The position numbers were made by a program, and so were the translations under genes. Shown here piece by piece: positions 28,431-38,353 of a DNA stretch of 64,000 nucleotides. Origin of the DNA: Porphyridium purpureum (taxonomy: Eukaryota; Rhodophyta; Bangiophyceae; Porphyridiales; Porphyridiaceae); the NCBI GenBank assembly GCA_008690995.1, contig VRMN01000003.1, positions 1,302,001 through 1,366,000 on the forward strand, in the 5' to 3' direction. Numbering within the stretch: position 1 is the stretch's first letter; every line of letters starts with the position of its first letter. The notes below the pieces were generated by a model that saw only the letters and a program-made list of their open reading frames with translations, had not been told where the DNA came from and did not search any database.

Positions 28431-29342
28431 TCACTGGTGAATGGGCGCGCAATTTTCTTCGATGCAGCTGTTCATGCAACCTCGCCGCATTTCCAAGCGC
28501 TGCTGTTCAAGGCGCGTGAGGCGCAAGCGAAGACGCTCTAAACGCCGCGAGTCTGACTCTACGGATACCTGTCTGGAAATGGCAGCAATGCGCTGGTCGA
28601 TCAGATCCTCCGACTCGTCAGACATCGGCTTTATCTTCGCGAAGGACACGCCCGATGTGCCAAGATGCTTCGACCTGGTCCAAAACGACGTTTGAGCCGC
28701 GTCCATGTCCGCGCATTTGTCTGCGCACGGAACCACCTGCAAGTGCTCAAGCTCGTTGCATAGTTCCAGGCGGCGGAGGCCGTGCATATTCTTTTTGAGT
28801 GCGTCCTGCTCCATCTCAGCATGTGTCCGAAACGTGCTCAGCGGCAACACCTCGATGCGCGGGCGCCACGCTTGCGCAGGCACATATCCCTGCGGTGAGG
28901 TCGGCATATCGACCTTGCCGGACCGCAGGGTCTTTTCCATGCGTGGAATCCCGGCGCATGGCGAGAGGCGGGCCGAGTCTGACTCGAACGGCTGAGCGGA
29001 TGGCTGCCTTTGTACTGAACGGCGCTGACCTTGGTGGTTAGCATGCGTTTCCATGTACCGGGTTGAGGCAACAGACGCCACACCGCTTGCGCGGGCGCGT
29101 CTCGCTTTCGTCACTTTGCTATACCTACTGACAGGCGGCGTCGATGAGCCGCGGTCCCTGCCAGACGCATGTAGTTGCGCCGGCGCGTCGGCTGCTGCCT
29201 CGTCCGCGCTGCTTTCCAGATACCACGGGCTCAGCGAGCAGCCGTTCGGACTCTGCGCGTCAATGGGACTCGAGAGCCCGCTCTCCTTCCCGCAACAGCC
29301 CGCGAGGCCGTGATTTTCACTGAGAAAGTGTGCTTTCCACAT
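28431..29342 (-). CDS. Hypothetical protein with C-terminal coiled coil (303 aa)
   Basis: A single frame from ATG 29342. The first 170 residues are polar and low in structure (Ser/Pro/Arg-rich). The C-terminal third is helical and charged, from ESEDLIDQRIAAISRQVS to RRLERLRLRLTRLEQQRLEM, a clear coiled-coil pattern, followed by several cysteines (RGCMNSCIEENC). The middle has FWTRSKHLGTSGVSFAKI. No membrane segment or signal peptide is seen, and I do not recognise a family. Length and a consistent composition support it as real. The role is unknown. Confidence 0.55.
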   Translation of the reverse strand: MWKAHFLSENHGLAGCCGKESGLSSPIDAQSPNGCSLSPWYLESSADEAAADAPAQLHASGRDRGSSTPPVSRYSKVTKARRARASGVASVASTRYMETHANHQGQRRSVQRQPSAQPFESDSARLSPCAGIPRMEKTLRSGKVDMPTSPQGYVPAQAWRPRIEVLPLSTFRTHAEMEQDALKKNMHGLRRLELCNELEHLQVVPCADKCADMDAAQTSFWTRSKHLGTSGVSFAKIKPMSDESEDLIDQRIAAISRQVSVESDSRRLERLRLRLTRLEQQRLEMRRGCMNSCIEENCAPIHQ

Positions 29343-30548
29343 TTTGGCTCACCCTTTCCTTCTGTTCCCTACTCTCTGCATGCCACAGCTCGGTGATTCC
29401 AGTTTTATAGCTACGTCGCTCGCTCGCTCACGCGCTTTTGCGCTTTTCTGCTCACTGCTTAAGGAACGTCCCCCCTGTTCGTCTGTATTCCGGCGGCCGC
29501 CATTAAGACAACACCCGCCAGGTTTCCAATCAGTGGCGGAGGCTGTGAACGCGTGTAAGAACGTCGTCCCTTCACCAAATCATCCTGCGTGTCAATCCAT
29601 GCCACACGTCGCCACCGCCACCACCACCACCACGTTCACACCTTGAGTCAGCGAAGGCACAACCAAACAACCACAAAAACACCAACAAAAACGTGCAACC
29701 CACGCGGCCTGCCTCACGTTTTGCTCTCAACCGCGCCTCTCATGACACCATCAAAAAGTGTCGTAAGCTTTCGTACGCAGCACGTGTCCTTGTAGTCCAT
29801 ACGAATCGTCTATCATCAGTTCATGCGTGCATGCGTGCGTTGTTGTCGGTGTTGTTGTTGGTGGTGGTGGTGGTGATGGTGTTCTTGTTTTGAAAGTGTG
29901 CTGGCCATGTTCCCCCTCACACACTCCCCCCCGGCCACTCAGCACTGTCCCATTTTGCATTGGCACAGCACCATTAGTCGCCGCAGCCACCACCACAAAA
30001 ATAGGGAACACGTCATCTGTCATCACCACACCATACACGATGCACGTGTAAGTAGGGTCATGCGCTCATCCTGCATGCCGCGCATGCTCGATCTCCTACC
30101 AACCAGCCCTTATGCTTGATCACCGGTGGTAGCTCGTAACCCCGCCGCCCCCACCACCCCTCCCCCCCTTGCTAAAAAAAAGAAACAACGCTAGCCACGC
30201 ACAATGACTAAGATCGTTCCACGTTCTACGCCATGTCAATGTACTACGAATTACATTGTCATTGGAAAATCGCGGGACTTGTACACATGCATACTGTACA
30301 CCTTACGGTGTTGAGGTTCTGTGGGTTCGGAGGATGTACAGTGGTGATCAGCGCAATTCGAATTGGAATGCAATGCAAAGAAGATACGCGTAGAAGTGGG
30401 TTGGTTTGTTGGAAACGTGGAATGCGGCGCGACAGAGAAGAGAAAACCCAGATCGTGTTGATTCGGGCAAAGTGGTAAGAGAGTGTGGGATGAACGGAAG
30501 AGGGGGGCAAAACGTTTGGACTCGTGGTCTGGGTTGCGGTGCTTCGCG
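29343..30548. other. Intergenic region with simple repeats
   Basis: 1.2 kb without a convincing gene. It contains CAC-rich sequence at about 29608-29640 and a GTT/GGT run at 29839-29882. Two GTAC palindromes occur at about 30293-30340 (ACTGTACACC, TGTACAGTGG), upstream of the next gene. Confidence 0.4.
29839..29882. repeat. GTT/GGT trinucleotide repeat
   Basis: Interrupted run of GTTGTTG and GGTGGTGGTGG units. Confidence 0.8.
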
Positions 30549-33029
30549 ATGCCGTGGATTCTGCGGGATCGGAAGCGGGCTTCGACCGGATTCGGCACAG
30601 ATGCAGGAGGTGCGGGCAGTAGTGGTGGCCATGCGCGCTTCTCGCGCGCGTTGTCTGCGCGCGGCGGCGCGCCGTCTCGCAACGTGCTGATTGGCATCGT
30701 GCTTGTGTTTGGTGTGTTGCTGCTGCTGGGCAGCATGTCCTTCAGTGTGGAGCGCAAGATGGTGTTATCCGTGGAAATCCCGGACACCGTGCGCAACCTG
30801 ACCAGCGAAGTCATCACAGATGCCGGTATTGACAAGGCGTCCAGTAATCTTACGCTGGTAGTTCTGTTGCGCGAGGACGTAGACGATGCGCTGGTGGCCG
30901 CGATTGACTCGTGGCATCTCAACGGTTTGTTTGACATGGTGTCGCAGACCGTGTTTCTTGTGGAGAATATGCGCACTACCGTGACGTCGTTTTCGCGAAA
31001 GCTGCCCGAGTTTATCCGGGCAGGTGTGCGCGTGGTGAGCGTGTCCGATCCCCACATGGACGCTGAGCTCATTCCGTGGGCTGTTGCACTGTCTCGGAGT
31101 GAGCTCGTGCTGATTATCAACAAGAACTTTCAGCTCGTCGAACCGCCTGATGTAGTGAAGCGTCACGTGGAGGACGGCAAGCGAATACTGCTCACCAACA
31201 CGGCGGTGGCTGTCAAGTATAAGCACCGCTGGAAAAACACAGCGCCAGATCTCGTGCGAATCTTATATCAGGATCGCGAGCGTAGTCTGCTGCAGGAAAT
31301 GCCGGACAGTGCATGTGCCATGTACACATGGAACCAGGCGCTCCCACCCGAGTACGAGACGTACGTACACGTGTGCCGCAACGCGTTTTCGGACTTTTAC
31401 TGCTCGGAGAATCAGTTTTGCGGATGGGATTCAGTGCCTGTGATGCTGCGGCGCTCGTGGTTTCTCGACACGTTTGCGGCGCACGTACAGCAGCTGCAGA
31501 AACTGCCTGCGGCGCGTGACACGTTCGACTCGTTTGTGAATAACTTCGTGTGGCGGCGGATAGAGCCCGCCGTGGAGGTGGCGTTTGGGAATGGTTTGTT
31601 CAAATATGTGGGCAGTGCGCCAGACGCCGCCGTGATCGAGTCGTCCGTGTGGCGGCGCTACCTCGCCAGCACGGACCAGTACAAGCGCGACTTGTTCGAT
31701 TATGAGCCTCAGCTGCGTAAGGAGTTTGATGACGATCCCAACCGCAAGATGGAACTGTTGCCTAATCCTGTCCTCGGCGGAAGCGCGACCTCGGGCGGAT
31801 TTGGCCCGGCAGGGCCGCCGCTCCCGTTGCGTGAGCGGGTGCCGGCGTCGACGCGACAGCTGCAGAACTCTATGTTTGAGCGCAGCTTGGCATGGCAGCA
31901 GGCACAGTTCCAGGAAATCCGCGCGCAAGTGCCCGGTTCCCTGGAGTACCTCGCGGAGCATCGGGTCGTGTATGACCTGACCACGCGCGCTCTCATGGAG
32001 GTTGCGCCGCAAGATCCCCTGTCCGTGAATCTCACGCTGGTGTCTGCCTTTTTCGAATTCTTCGCCGACGACAGTGGCGGAAAGCCGGATTCGGAGCAGG
32101 TTAAGGGCCTACTCACCCAATTTATGCACAATGTGATCGCATTGCCGTACGCCAAAGTAATCTACTGCTCGGCAACGAGCGAGCAGATGATGCGCGAAAT
32201 GGCACAGTCGCTTGGCATTGCGACGAAAACACTGGATCTGGCTGTCTTTGTGAACATGGAATTGGATGAGCTCACCAGTTGGATTCCGAACGCGCCCCTG
32301 CTGCAGCAGCTACGCGAGGAGCTCAGCATGGCTGCGCCAGACAAGCGCGCGACAGCTGAGGTTGCAGCCGATCGTGCCCACAGCCGCTTTGCGTACCAGT
32401 ATGCGCGCATGTATTTGCTCGCCGACGAGGCACAGAAGATGCGGCAGCAGGACGCCACGAGCCTGCTGTGGATCGAACCGCTGGCACCATGCCCGGATAT
32501 GGCCACTATGGACACTGGCAACGACTTCATCCTACGCATCCATACGCTGAACTCATTCATGTTTCAAGTGTTTGATCGAGAGCACTTGGACCCGGAGCTC
32601 ACGGCGGCGCTACCACGCCTCGACGGAATCACGAAGAAAGTACCCGCGTCGTCCAGCGCATCGGATGAAGGCTCCGACCTGTCAATTGTGCGCGGCGGAT
32701 CAGTATTTGGCGGCCCCATTTTCCACGTCCGGATGGTGGCGTGGATATATGATTCCAACTTTCGGCATTTACTGGAGGACGGCATTCTTCTGCCCGTGGA
32801 CCTCCTGCTCACGCTCACGAAGCTGCGGGCGGCCGAGCTTGTACACGCGTTCCACGAGTCTGCGTGTGCCAGCAGCCCGCTGCGCGACCACGCGTGCCGC
32901 CACGCCGCTGCTTCCGAGCATTCTGCAGCCGACACGACCCCGGCAACCCCTGCCGGCGCTCCCCCGTTGGCAGGTGCCACGTCGCCGTGCGCGGTCTTCC
33001 ATTGGATTGCGAACCGCGGGTTGGGATAG
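30549..33029 (+). CDS. Type II membrane protein, possible Golgi glycosyltransferase-like
   Basis: From ATG 30549 the frame gives 826 residues. A basic, short cytosolic tail is followed by one membrane segment at about residues 46-66 (NVLIGIVLVFGVLLLLGSMSF) and a large lumenal part with several N-glycosylation sites (NLT). This is the layout of Golgi glycosyltransferases. The first lumenal 200 residues have the look of a nucleotide-sugar (GT-A) fold: LTLVVLLREDVDDALVAAIDS, then RSELVLIINKNFQL (about 184-196), where related algal and oomycete proteins often have an acidic 'LEKD' type strand, and later SVPVMLRRSWFL. Those acids are absent, so activity is doubtful. The C-terminal half (about 480-800) is of unknown fold. 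The function is inference from layout. Confidence 0.6.
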   Translation: MPWILRDRKRASTGFGTDAGGAGSSGGHARFSRALSARGGAPSRNVLIGIVLVFGVLLLLGSMSFSVERKMVLSVEIPDTVRNLTSEVITDAGIDKASSNLTLVVLLREDVDDALVAAIDSWHLNGLFDMVSQTVFLVENMRTTVTSFSRKLPEFIRAGVRVVSVSDPHMDAELIPWAVALSRSELVLIINKNFQLVEPPDVVKRHVEDGKRILLTNTAVAVKYKHRWKNTAPDLVRILYQDRERSLLQEMPDSACAMYTWNQALPPEYETYVHVCRNAFSDFYCSENQFCGWDSVPVMLRRSWFLDTFAAHVQQLQKLPAARDTFDSFVNNFVWRRIEPAVEVAFGNGLFKYVGSAPDAAVIESSVWRRYLASTDQYKRDLFDYEPQLRKEFDDDPNRKMELLPNPVLGGSATSGGFGPAGPPLPLRERVPASTRQLQNSMFERSLAWQQAQFQEIRAQVPGSLEYLAEHRVVYDLTTRALMEVAPQDPLSVNLTLVSAFFEFFADDSGGKPDSEQVKGLLTQFMHNVIALPYAKVIYCSATSEQMMREMAQSLGIATKTLDLAVFVNMELDELTSWIPNAPLLQQLREELSMAAPDKRATAEVAADRAHSRFAYQYARMYLLADEAQKMRQQDATSLLWIEPLAPCPDMATMDTGNDFILRIHTLNSFMFQVFDREHLDPELTAALPRLDGITKKVPASSSASDEGSDLSIVRGGSVFGGPIFHVRMVAWIYDSNFRHLLEDGILLPVDLLLTLTKLRAAELVHAFHESACASSPLRDHACRHAAASEHSAADTTPATPAGAPPLAGATSPCAVFHWIANRGLG

Positions 33030-33234
33030 ACGTTTAGAACACAGAAGTACAGTAGACAGTACATAATGTAAGCAGCGTGCAAGTGTACATTTGCGGTACA
33101 CTCGAAAAGTCAATCAACTTGCTTCCGGCGCAAGTGGACGTATTTTAGCGCGAGCACGTCGGTTCACATGTTCCGCTCTCGAAGACATATCGAGTGGTGT
33201 CGTGGTCTCTCTGGTTCATGCGCCGGGTCCAATC

Positions 33235-33846
33235 ATGGCACCGAGGGCGAATGTGGTCGCGCTGCTACTTGTAATCCTGGCATGCGGAAGCGCTCTGTTT
33301 GTTCAGGCAGCGGCGCCGCCGCCAGAGCCTCCTCAAGAAGAGGTGAAACGAGTCGACAAGATGGACGCCGCGATTCAGGAGGAAGGCTCCAACCGAGGTT
33401 GGGAAGAATGGGGGGAAGAGCCAGGATTTGCACATTATGAGGAGAAGAAGAACCGCCGCTTCAAGACGCACATGGCCGATCGAATGTTCAAAGGCTGGAC
33501 CAGAGAGCGCCTCAACTTGATGAGTGCGAACGCAAACCCCATGGTTTTTGTGTACCTGAAGCCGAGAAGCTTCAAGTCCAGGGATATGCTTGAGGTGAAG
33601 ACAGCGACCATGACCGCGACGCTCCGCAACATGCATTACAAAGTAAGCTTTTTCGTCATGGACGTGTCGCAGATGATTTTGGTTGTTCCCACCAAGCAAG
33701 AAGTGCTGCCTGTGATGGCCAAGCTGCTCCGGCTCTATGATTTTATCGACACTATCTCCATGGACAACAATGAATTCAGACGTGATATGTTGATGGATGA
33801 AGAGGCAAGTGACGATAGTGACGATGATGTCAACGCGGAACTTTAA
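33235..33846 (+). CDS. MESD-like ER chaperone
   Basis: The 203-residue protein starts at ATG 33235 with a signal peptide (NVVALLLVILACGSALFVQAAA). The folded part, ERLNLMSANANPMVFVYLK to MILVVPTKQEVLPVMAKLLR, resembles the central MESD domain, a small ferredoxin-like fold of the ER chaperone for beta-propeller receptors in animals. The C-terminus is strongly acidic (EEASDDSDDDVNAEL). NAEL is a distant look-alike of the ER-retrieval signals KDEL/REDL. Algae lack LDL-receptor-type clients, so the client here would differ. The match is by pattern and moderate in strength; a thioredoxin-like or orphan lumenal protein is the alternative. An in-frame non-ATG extension upstream is not used. Confidence 0.5.
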   Translation: MAPRANVVALLLVILACGSALFVQAAAPPPEPPQEEVKRVDKMDAAIQEEGSNRGWEEWGEEPGFAHYEEKKNRRFKTHMADRMFKGWTRERLNLMSANANPMVFVYLKPRSFKSRDMLEVKTATMTATLRNMHYKVSFFVMDVSQMILVVPTKQEVLPVMAKLLRLYDFIDTISMDNNEFRRDMLMDEEASDDSDDDVNAEL

Positions 33847-34079
33847 TCACTTGTGACACGCGCAATGAAGTACGGTGTGTGTCGTTGAGTAACGGAATGA
33901 AGTAGATTGGTCAGCGGATAGGTCTGAGAACGACAAAGTAACAGGAAGAGCTACACGAAAGCGGCTAGATTCCGGTGGTCTTCGACACTCGGTGGGAAGA
34001 TTATCGTCTCTTTAAGCCCAAGTTGAGGAAATACAATTTTACTCTTACATTTCAGGCACAAGGATATTCGAAAGCCATC

Positions 34080-37000
34080 TCACACATCATCCCGAAACGA
34101 CACTTTTGGCCGTATTGTGCTCTTTGCCCTCCGGCGATCATCTTCATCACGTGGGGACTTTCGGAGGCTTAACAAGAAATTAGACAAGGATTGCCCTTGG
34201 GCAGAATCCGTTCTGTCCGTGAAACCTGAGTCTTGAGGCGAGTTTCGAATGTCCACACCAAGGTCCTGATTCGTGTTCTGACCATTTTCATCCACTGTCG
34301 CACGTTTATCTGCCTTTGAGTTCCATGCCGAACTAGCCCCCAGATCGGGGCTGTGCAGACTTTGAAGGCGCTTGCTTTGCTCACGAGATGCAAAGTACGC
34401 GTCGGCATCAAATTTATCAAAGCTGGATGGCTCGGTCCGTTTGATGCTATACTCCTCGACCAACTCATACACCTCCAGCTTCCTCTGCAAGTCGAGTTGC
34501 TTAGAACGGTGCTTCGCGTCTTCCGGCAATTCGGTTGCCTTCGACAGACCCCAATGGTCAAAGCACTTCTTGAGCCACGCCTGTATCTTGGCCAGAGCAC
34601 CAGAAATCCGAAGCACCCAAATTGTAAAGCCAACGCCCATAATGACACCTACGATGATGAACAACCCTCCAAGCGACGTAATCGTAAATGGCCTCAATGT
34701 TTCATCTGCGGAACAAGTCGAAGCATCGGGCAAATAGTTTTGCGTCGCAGCTGCGAGTGATCCATCCTCTCGCATCTCCATCAAAATACGATTAAAGTCA
34801 TCTGCCAGGGCAGAATTCCGCGGCAACATCATCCCATAGTTTGAGTGGTGGAAGCTAGCGCCTGTGACGGTAATTTGGCCACAGTATTCGGTCAGAGCAG
34901 AATACATGGCGATCGGTGCATCTGTGACAAATGCCTCGATCTTACCATCAATGACTGCTTGATAGCATTCAGTCGGATCCGCACATTTCATGTATGTCAT
35001 GTCCTGCTCTGTGCACTCTGATCCGCAACCGATAACATGATTTCTGATGTATGCCTCTGTCGCGCCGTCATCAAGAACGCCAATTGCTGACACATCCTTC
35101 GTTCCGTCACGAAGTACCACAATGCCTCGTGAGAACAGACTTTCAACATCACTTCCGACCAGAAAGCTAGCGAGCTCGGCTACATATGAGGCTGTCACGA
35201 TGAAAGCGAAAATCAACCACCCGGTGGTCAGCACGTATCCAGAGACGGTCTGTGGCTCATGCGAAAGTTGGTTGAGCAAGAGCGCGAACGAAATGTAACA
35301 CGAACGACCATACATGCTGAAGTAATTCTTGTCGGTAAAATCAAAATTTCCATGCACGCCTTCAAGCGCGAAAAAGCAGGTCGTCACCAAGAAAAGAAAA
35401 AGGAATATCGCCAGCCATATTTGCCAAGAGAACGGATTTATGAAGCCCCAAATGTCCTCTTCGAGATCCGTTCCACCGATTCGAATCGCGAAGCAAAGCG
35501 TTACATCGTGGTAGGGCGTCGTGAAGTCGACTTTCTCAAGTCGGCTTGCCGAGATGGTCGACCAAGACATCGCTAAATCCGCTTCTCCCTTGTCAACCAT
35601 GTCAACCAAATCGTTCACAGTTGCGTTGTAGGCTTCGACAAACTCATATGTGAAGCCGAGACGCCGTGCGAGCCCAATGATCACCTGCCCATTGATTCCG
35701 AGCACTAGAAAGCCGCCATTTTCATACTGAATGATATTGAAAGGGGGAGCATGGTTGACTGCCACCCGTAGCGTCCTGCCAGTAGCCGCGGCGCGATCGA
35801 ATGGGTAGTTTTGCGCGAGCTGCGGAAATCGTTGTGGAAAGCGGGGCGAGATCCGAGAAAACATACCTTCTCGATCGAACCGATCGAGGTTCACGAACAG
35901 GCCACCGTTCAAAACATCTGGATGGTTGTTCGAGATGCAAAACGTCGGATTGTATCGGTCTTCTTCATCCAGCAAAACATGACGTGTTCGTAGCCTTTGG
36001 TCGAACGCCATGGGACCAGTTAGTAGTTCAGGTCGGCTCCACGTAGTGTTTGCGAGTGCGCTGCGAAACAGCTCGCCATCTTCCCACACGCCTTCTGCAA
36101 GGCACGAGTCTCGCGCGTACGGCTCGAGGGGGGCATTTTTGTTTTGTGCAGCCCGTTGGAGGGTCAGTCCAAGCAGCCAGACCGCGTCGTACGCGTACAG
36201 AGCCTGCCAAGGTATTGTTCCGTCCGCAGATAAGGCCCCGCCTGCTTCATGAAATCGCGGCGCAAACGCCGCCCAAGACGCTCGCTCCTGAGCACAGGGC
36301 AGCACACCCAAGCTCCCTATCATATCCTGCCGCAGCGTCACCAGGCTAGCTGAGGACTTTGGGTCTAGCAGCTTCACTCCGCCAGAGGTACCTTGAACAA
36401 AGTACCACTCGTGCGAACTAGACATCAGACCCATGTTGCTCGCCAATTCCAAGAGGAGGCGCAATTCGACCGAATCGCTCTCGACAATCACAATCAATAT
36501 ACGTACATCTTGTTCTTGGACTAGTGTGAGAGGCGCCAGGAGCTCGTCCACGCCGGCGCCCTTGCGATACACGGCCGTAAGCACGATGTCCAGATTTTCA
36601 TCAAAAGGAATGTCCGTTGAGTCACCGGCCATCAAGGATGGGACAATGGTTTGCGAAAACAGACCGTCCTCGTAGATGACGCCTATAATTTCCGTCAGAC
36701 CGACGTAACGTGAAGATGAGGCCGACTGAACGTCCCGCTGATCCTTCATACGAATCAAAAACCTCTTCAAAACGCTGGCGAGTGTTCTTGTGCCCGGTAC
36801 AACATCGTAGACATTACTGCCTTGTGTTGCCGACCCTGTCGCGCCCAAGGTGAAGGTAAAAATTGGCAGCAAAACATCGGCAAATGTGGTGTGGAGCACC
36901 AGGGTGTCATCTACGCCCGGCGCGCCCACAATCCCAAACACGCCGGACGGTACAAGCGCACACACGGCGCTCAAGATATTGCTGTCGTCCGTATAGTTCA

Positions 37001-37289
37001 CGGGACGCATTTCAAGCGGCACGGGGGAGCCAGAGAGCTGATTGAAATCCGCCTCCGCCAGCTCCATGGCGACTCGAATATTTGTGTGCACTTGCGAATC
37101 AGAATCTGGCAGCGCGGCTAGAAACGGCCAGGCCACGGACTCCTGCTGCGGCTGCGCGTGCGCACGCCGCATTCCATCGCCCACGCACACCGCCAGTGCA
37201 CATATCACAAACCAAATCTTCGTCCCATCCACGCGCGCGCGGCGCGCGTGGACACCGGTCACGAGCGCGCGCGCGCCGTTCGGCCGCAT
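34080..37289 (-). CDS. Ionotropic glutamate receptor-like channel (GLR)
   Basis: From ATG 37289 the frame gives 1,069 residues. A signal peptide (about 24-46, IWFVICALAVCVGDGM) leads into an extracellular ligand-binding-protein-like (ANF/LIVBP) domain to about residue 450. The S1 half of the glutamate-binding domain (GRTLRVAVNHAPPFN ...) is followed by M1 (about 618-640, WQIWLAIFLFLFLVTTCFF), the pore loop, and M3 (about 688-712) ending in SYVAELASFLV, the counterpart of the SYTANLAAF gate motif. Then come S2 and M4 (about 870-897, LFIIVGVIMGVGFTIWVL). The cytosolic tail is about 170 residues and charged. The order is that of animal iGluRs and plant GLRs: a ligand-gated cation channel in the plasma membrane. 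The ligand is not predictable. An upstream in-frame ATG (37484) would add 65 unlikely residues. Confidence 0.93.
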   Translation of the reverse strand: MRPNGARALVTGVHARRARVDGTKIWFVICALAVCVGDGMRRAHAQPQQESVAWPFLAALPDSDSQVHTNIRVAMELAEADFNQLSGSPVPLEMRPVNYTDDSNILSAVCALVPSGVFGIVGAPGVDDTLVLHTTFADVLLPIFTFTLGATGSATQGSNVYDVVPGTRTLASVLKRFLIRMKDQRDVQSASSSRYVGLTEIIGVIYEDGLFSQTIVPSLMAGDSTDIPFDENLDIVLTAVYRKGAGVDELLAPLTLVQEQDVRILIVIVESDSVELRLLLELASNMGLMSSSHEWYFVQGTSGGVKLLDPKSSASLVTLRQDMIGSLGVLPCAQERASWAAFAPRFHEAGGALSADGTIPWQALYAYDAVWLLGLTLQRAAQNKNAPLEPYARDSCLAEGVWEDGELFRSALANTTWSRPELLTGPMAFDQRLRTRHVLLDEEDRYNPTFCISNNHPDVLNGGLFVNLDRFDREGMFSRISPRFPQRFPQLAQNYPFDRAAATGRTLRVAVNHAPPFNIIQYENGGFLVLGINGQVIIGLARRLGFTYEFVEAYNATVNDLVDMVDKGEADLAMSWSTISASRLEKVDFTTPYHDVTLCFAIRIGGTDLEEDIWGFINPFSWQIWLAIFLFLFLVTTCFFALEGVHGNFDFTDKNYFSMYGRSCYISFALLLNQLSHEPQTVSGYVLTTGWLIFAFIVTASYVAELASFLVGSDVESLFSRGIVVLRDGTKDVSAIGVLDDGATEAYIRNHVIGCGSECTEQDMTYMKCADPTECYQAVIDGKIEAFVTDAPIAMYSALTEYCGQITVTGASFHHSNYGMMLPRNSALADDFNRILMEMREDGSLAAATQNYLPDASTCSADETLRPFTITSLGGLFIIVGVIMGVGFTIWVLRISGALAKIQAWLKKCFDHWGLSKATELPEDAKHRSKQLDLQRKLEVYELVEEYSIKRTEPSSFDKFDADAYFASREQSKRLQSLHSPDLGASSAWNSKADKRATVDENGQNTNQDLGVDIRNSPQDSGFTDRTDSAQGQSLSNFLLSLRKSPRDEDDRRRAKSTIRPKVSFRDDV

Positions 37290-37689
37290 CGTTCGTGCGC
37301 TCTGCTGATAACACGCTCGTGCGGTTCGCACTCCTTTTCCTCTCCACGCGCCATTCAGTTGCTCTATCGCTATGTACCCCCTCACCACCACCTCATCCCA
37401 CTGTACCACACACCCGAAGTCCCGACTGTACCGCATCCTTGTCAGCGTGCGTCCGCTGTACAATGCATCCGCTCGGCGCCCCATTTTCTAACCCTTCTTT
37501 ATTCTCTTTCCTCCTGGTTGCCGGAGTGGAAAAAGTGGAAGCGACGGTCAGGGCGGGTGAGCCGTTTGTGCTGTTGCACTTATGGCACGCGGCGTGCTCT
37601 ATCCAAAACAAACGGGTGCTTGGAGCAATTTTTACCTACACAGACGCCGACTCTTTGATTTTGTGCACTGCCGCGCCTTTTTTGTGCTT

Positions 37690-37767
37690 TGTGTTTTGTG
37701 TGTGTTGTGTTTTGTTGTGTTTTGTTGTGTTTTGTTGCGTGTGTGTGTGTGTGTGCTTGTGTCTATG
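37690..37767. repeat. GTTTTGTTGT minisatellite running into (GT)n
   Basis: About three to four 10-bp units are followed by a GT run. Confidence 0.85.
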
Positions 37768-37847
37768 TGGATTTGATCTGATTTGGAGTGGATGGGGTGA
37801 AAGGGGATCATGATGACGCTTCCATATTGAGGCACACTACCACAATC

Positions 37848-37873
37848 ACACACACGCACGCACACACACACAG
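37848..37873. repeat. (CA)n microsatellite
   Basis: CA units with two G interruptions. Confidence 0.85.
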
Positions 37874-38353
37874 GCAGACAGTTTGGGTTCGGAGCGGTTA
37901 ATAGTACGGTAGAAAAACCACATCGGGCACAAATTCAAAGTAGACACACAAACACAAAAGCAAGTCGCGCGTGCTGGTGGTGGTGAACCATTAGCGCCCG
38001 AATTCGGATAGGGTGACAGCCGCGGCGATTTGCGCCGAGGCGGAGCGTGCGGTTGTAGCAGAAGACGCCTGATTTGATAATGATCATCAGGCAATGCGGT
38101 GTGCGGAGCGTGCGGGCCCACAAGCCACGCGGCAAAGGAGCGTGTATATAGAGGACGACGGTCTGGCTGCGAGAGGAGGAAAGGTGAAGGGTGGGAGACG
38201 TGCAGCTGCGTCTGGCCGATTCTGTGGGCTAGTGGCGCATCGTTTGTGGCTTGAAGTGTGCGTGTGACAGGAGGAAGGGCGCGTGGGAAGTGCGGCCAAC
38301 CAGATAGACAGAGTGAGGAAGCTATCGCAAATTACGCGGCAGAGCTCGGCGGG

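Larger units (their letters stand above)
37290..38353. other. Divergent intergenic region with simple repeats
   Basis: 1.06 kb between the divergent starts of the glutamate receptor and the Hint protein, so it should hold both promoters. Three CTGTAC sites (about 37402-37460) lie 110-170 bp upstream of the receptor start. A GTTTTGTTGT minisatellite (37690-37767) and a CA microsatellite (37848-37873) lie in the middle. ATATA near 38146 is 200 bp before the Hint start. Confidence 0.45.

Noticed and set aside
37082-37813. 243-codon frame on the + strand
   Set aside because: Antisense of the receptor N-terminus and repeat DNA; low-complexity product.
37848-37873. CA repeat and other short repeats as possible CRISPR or array
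   Set aside because: Simple sequence without spacers; the genome is eukaryotic.
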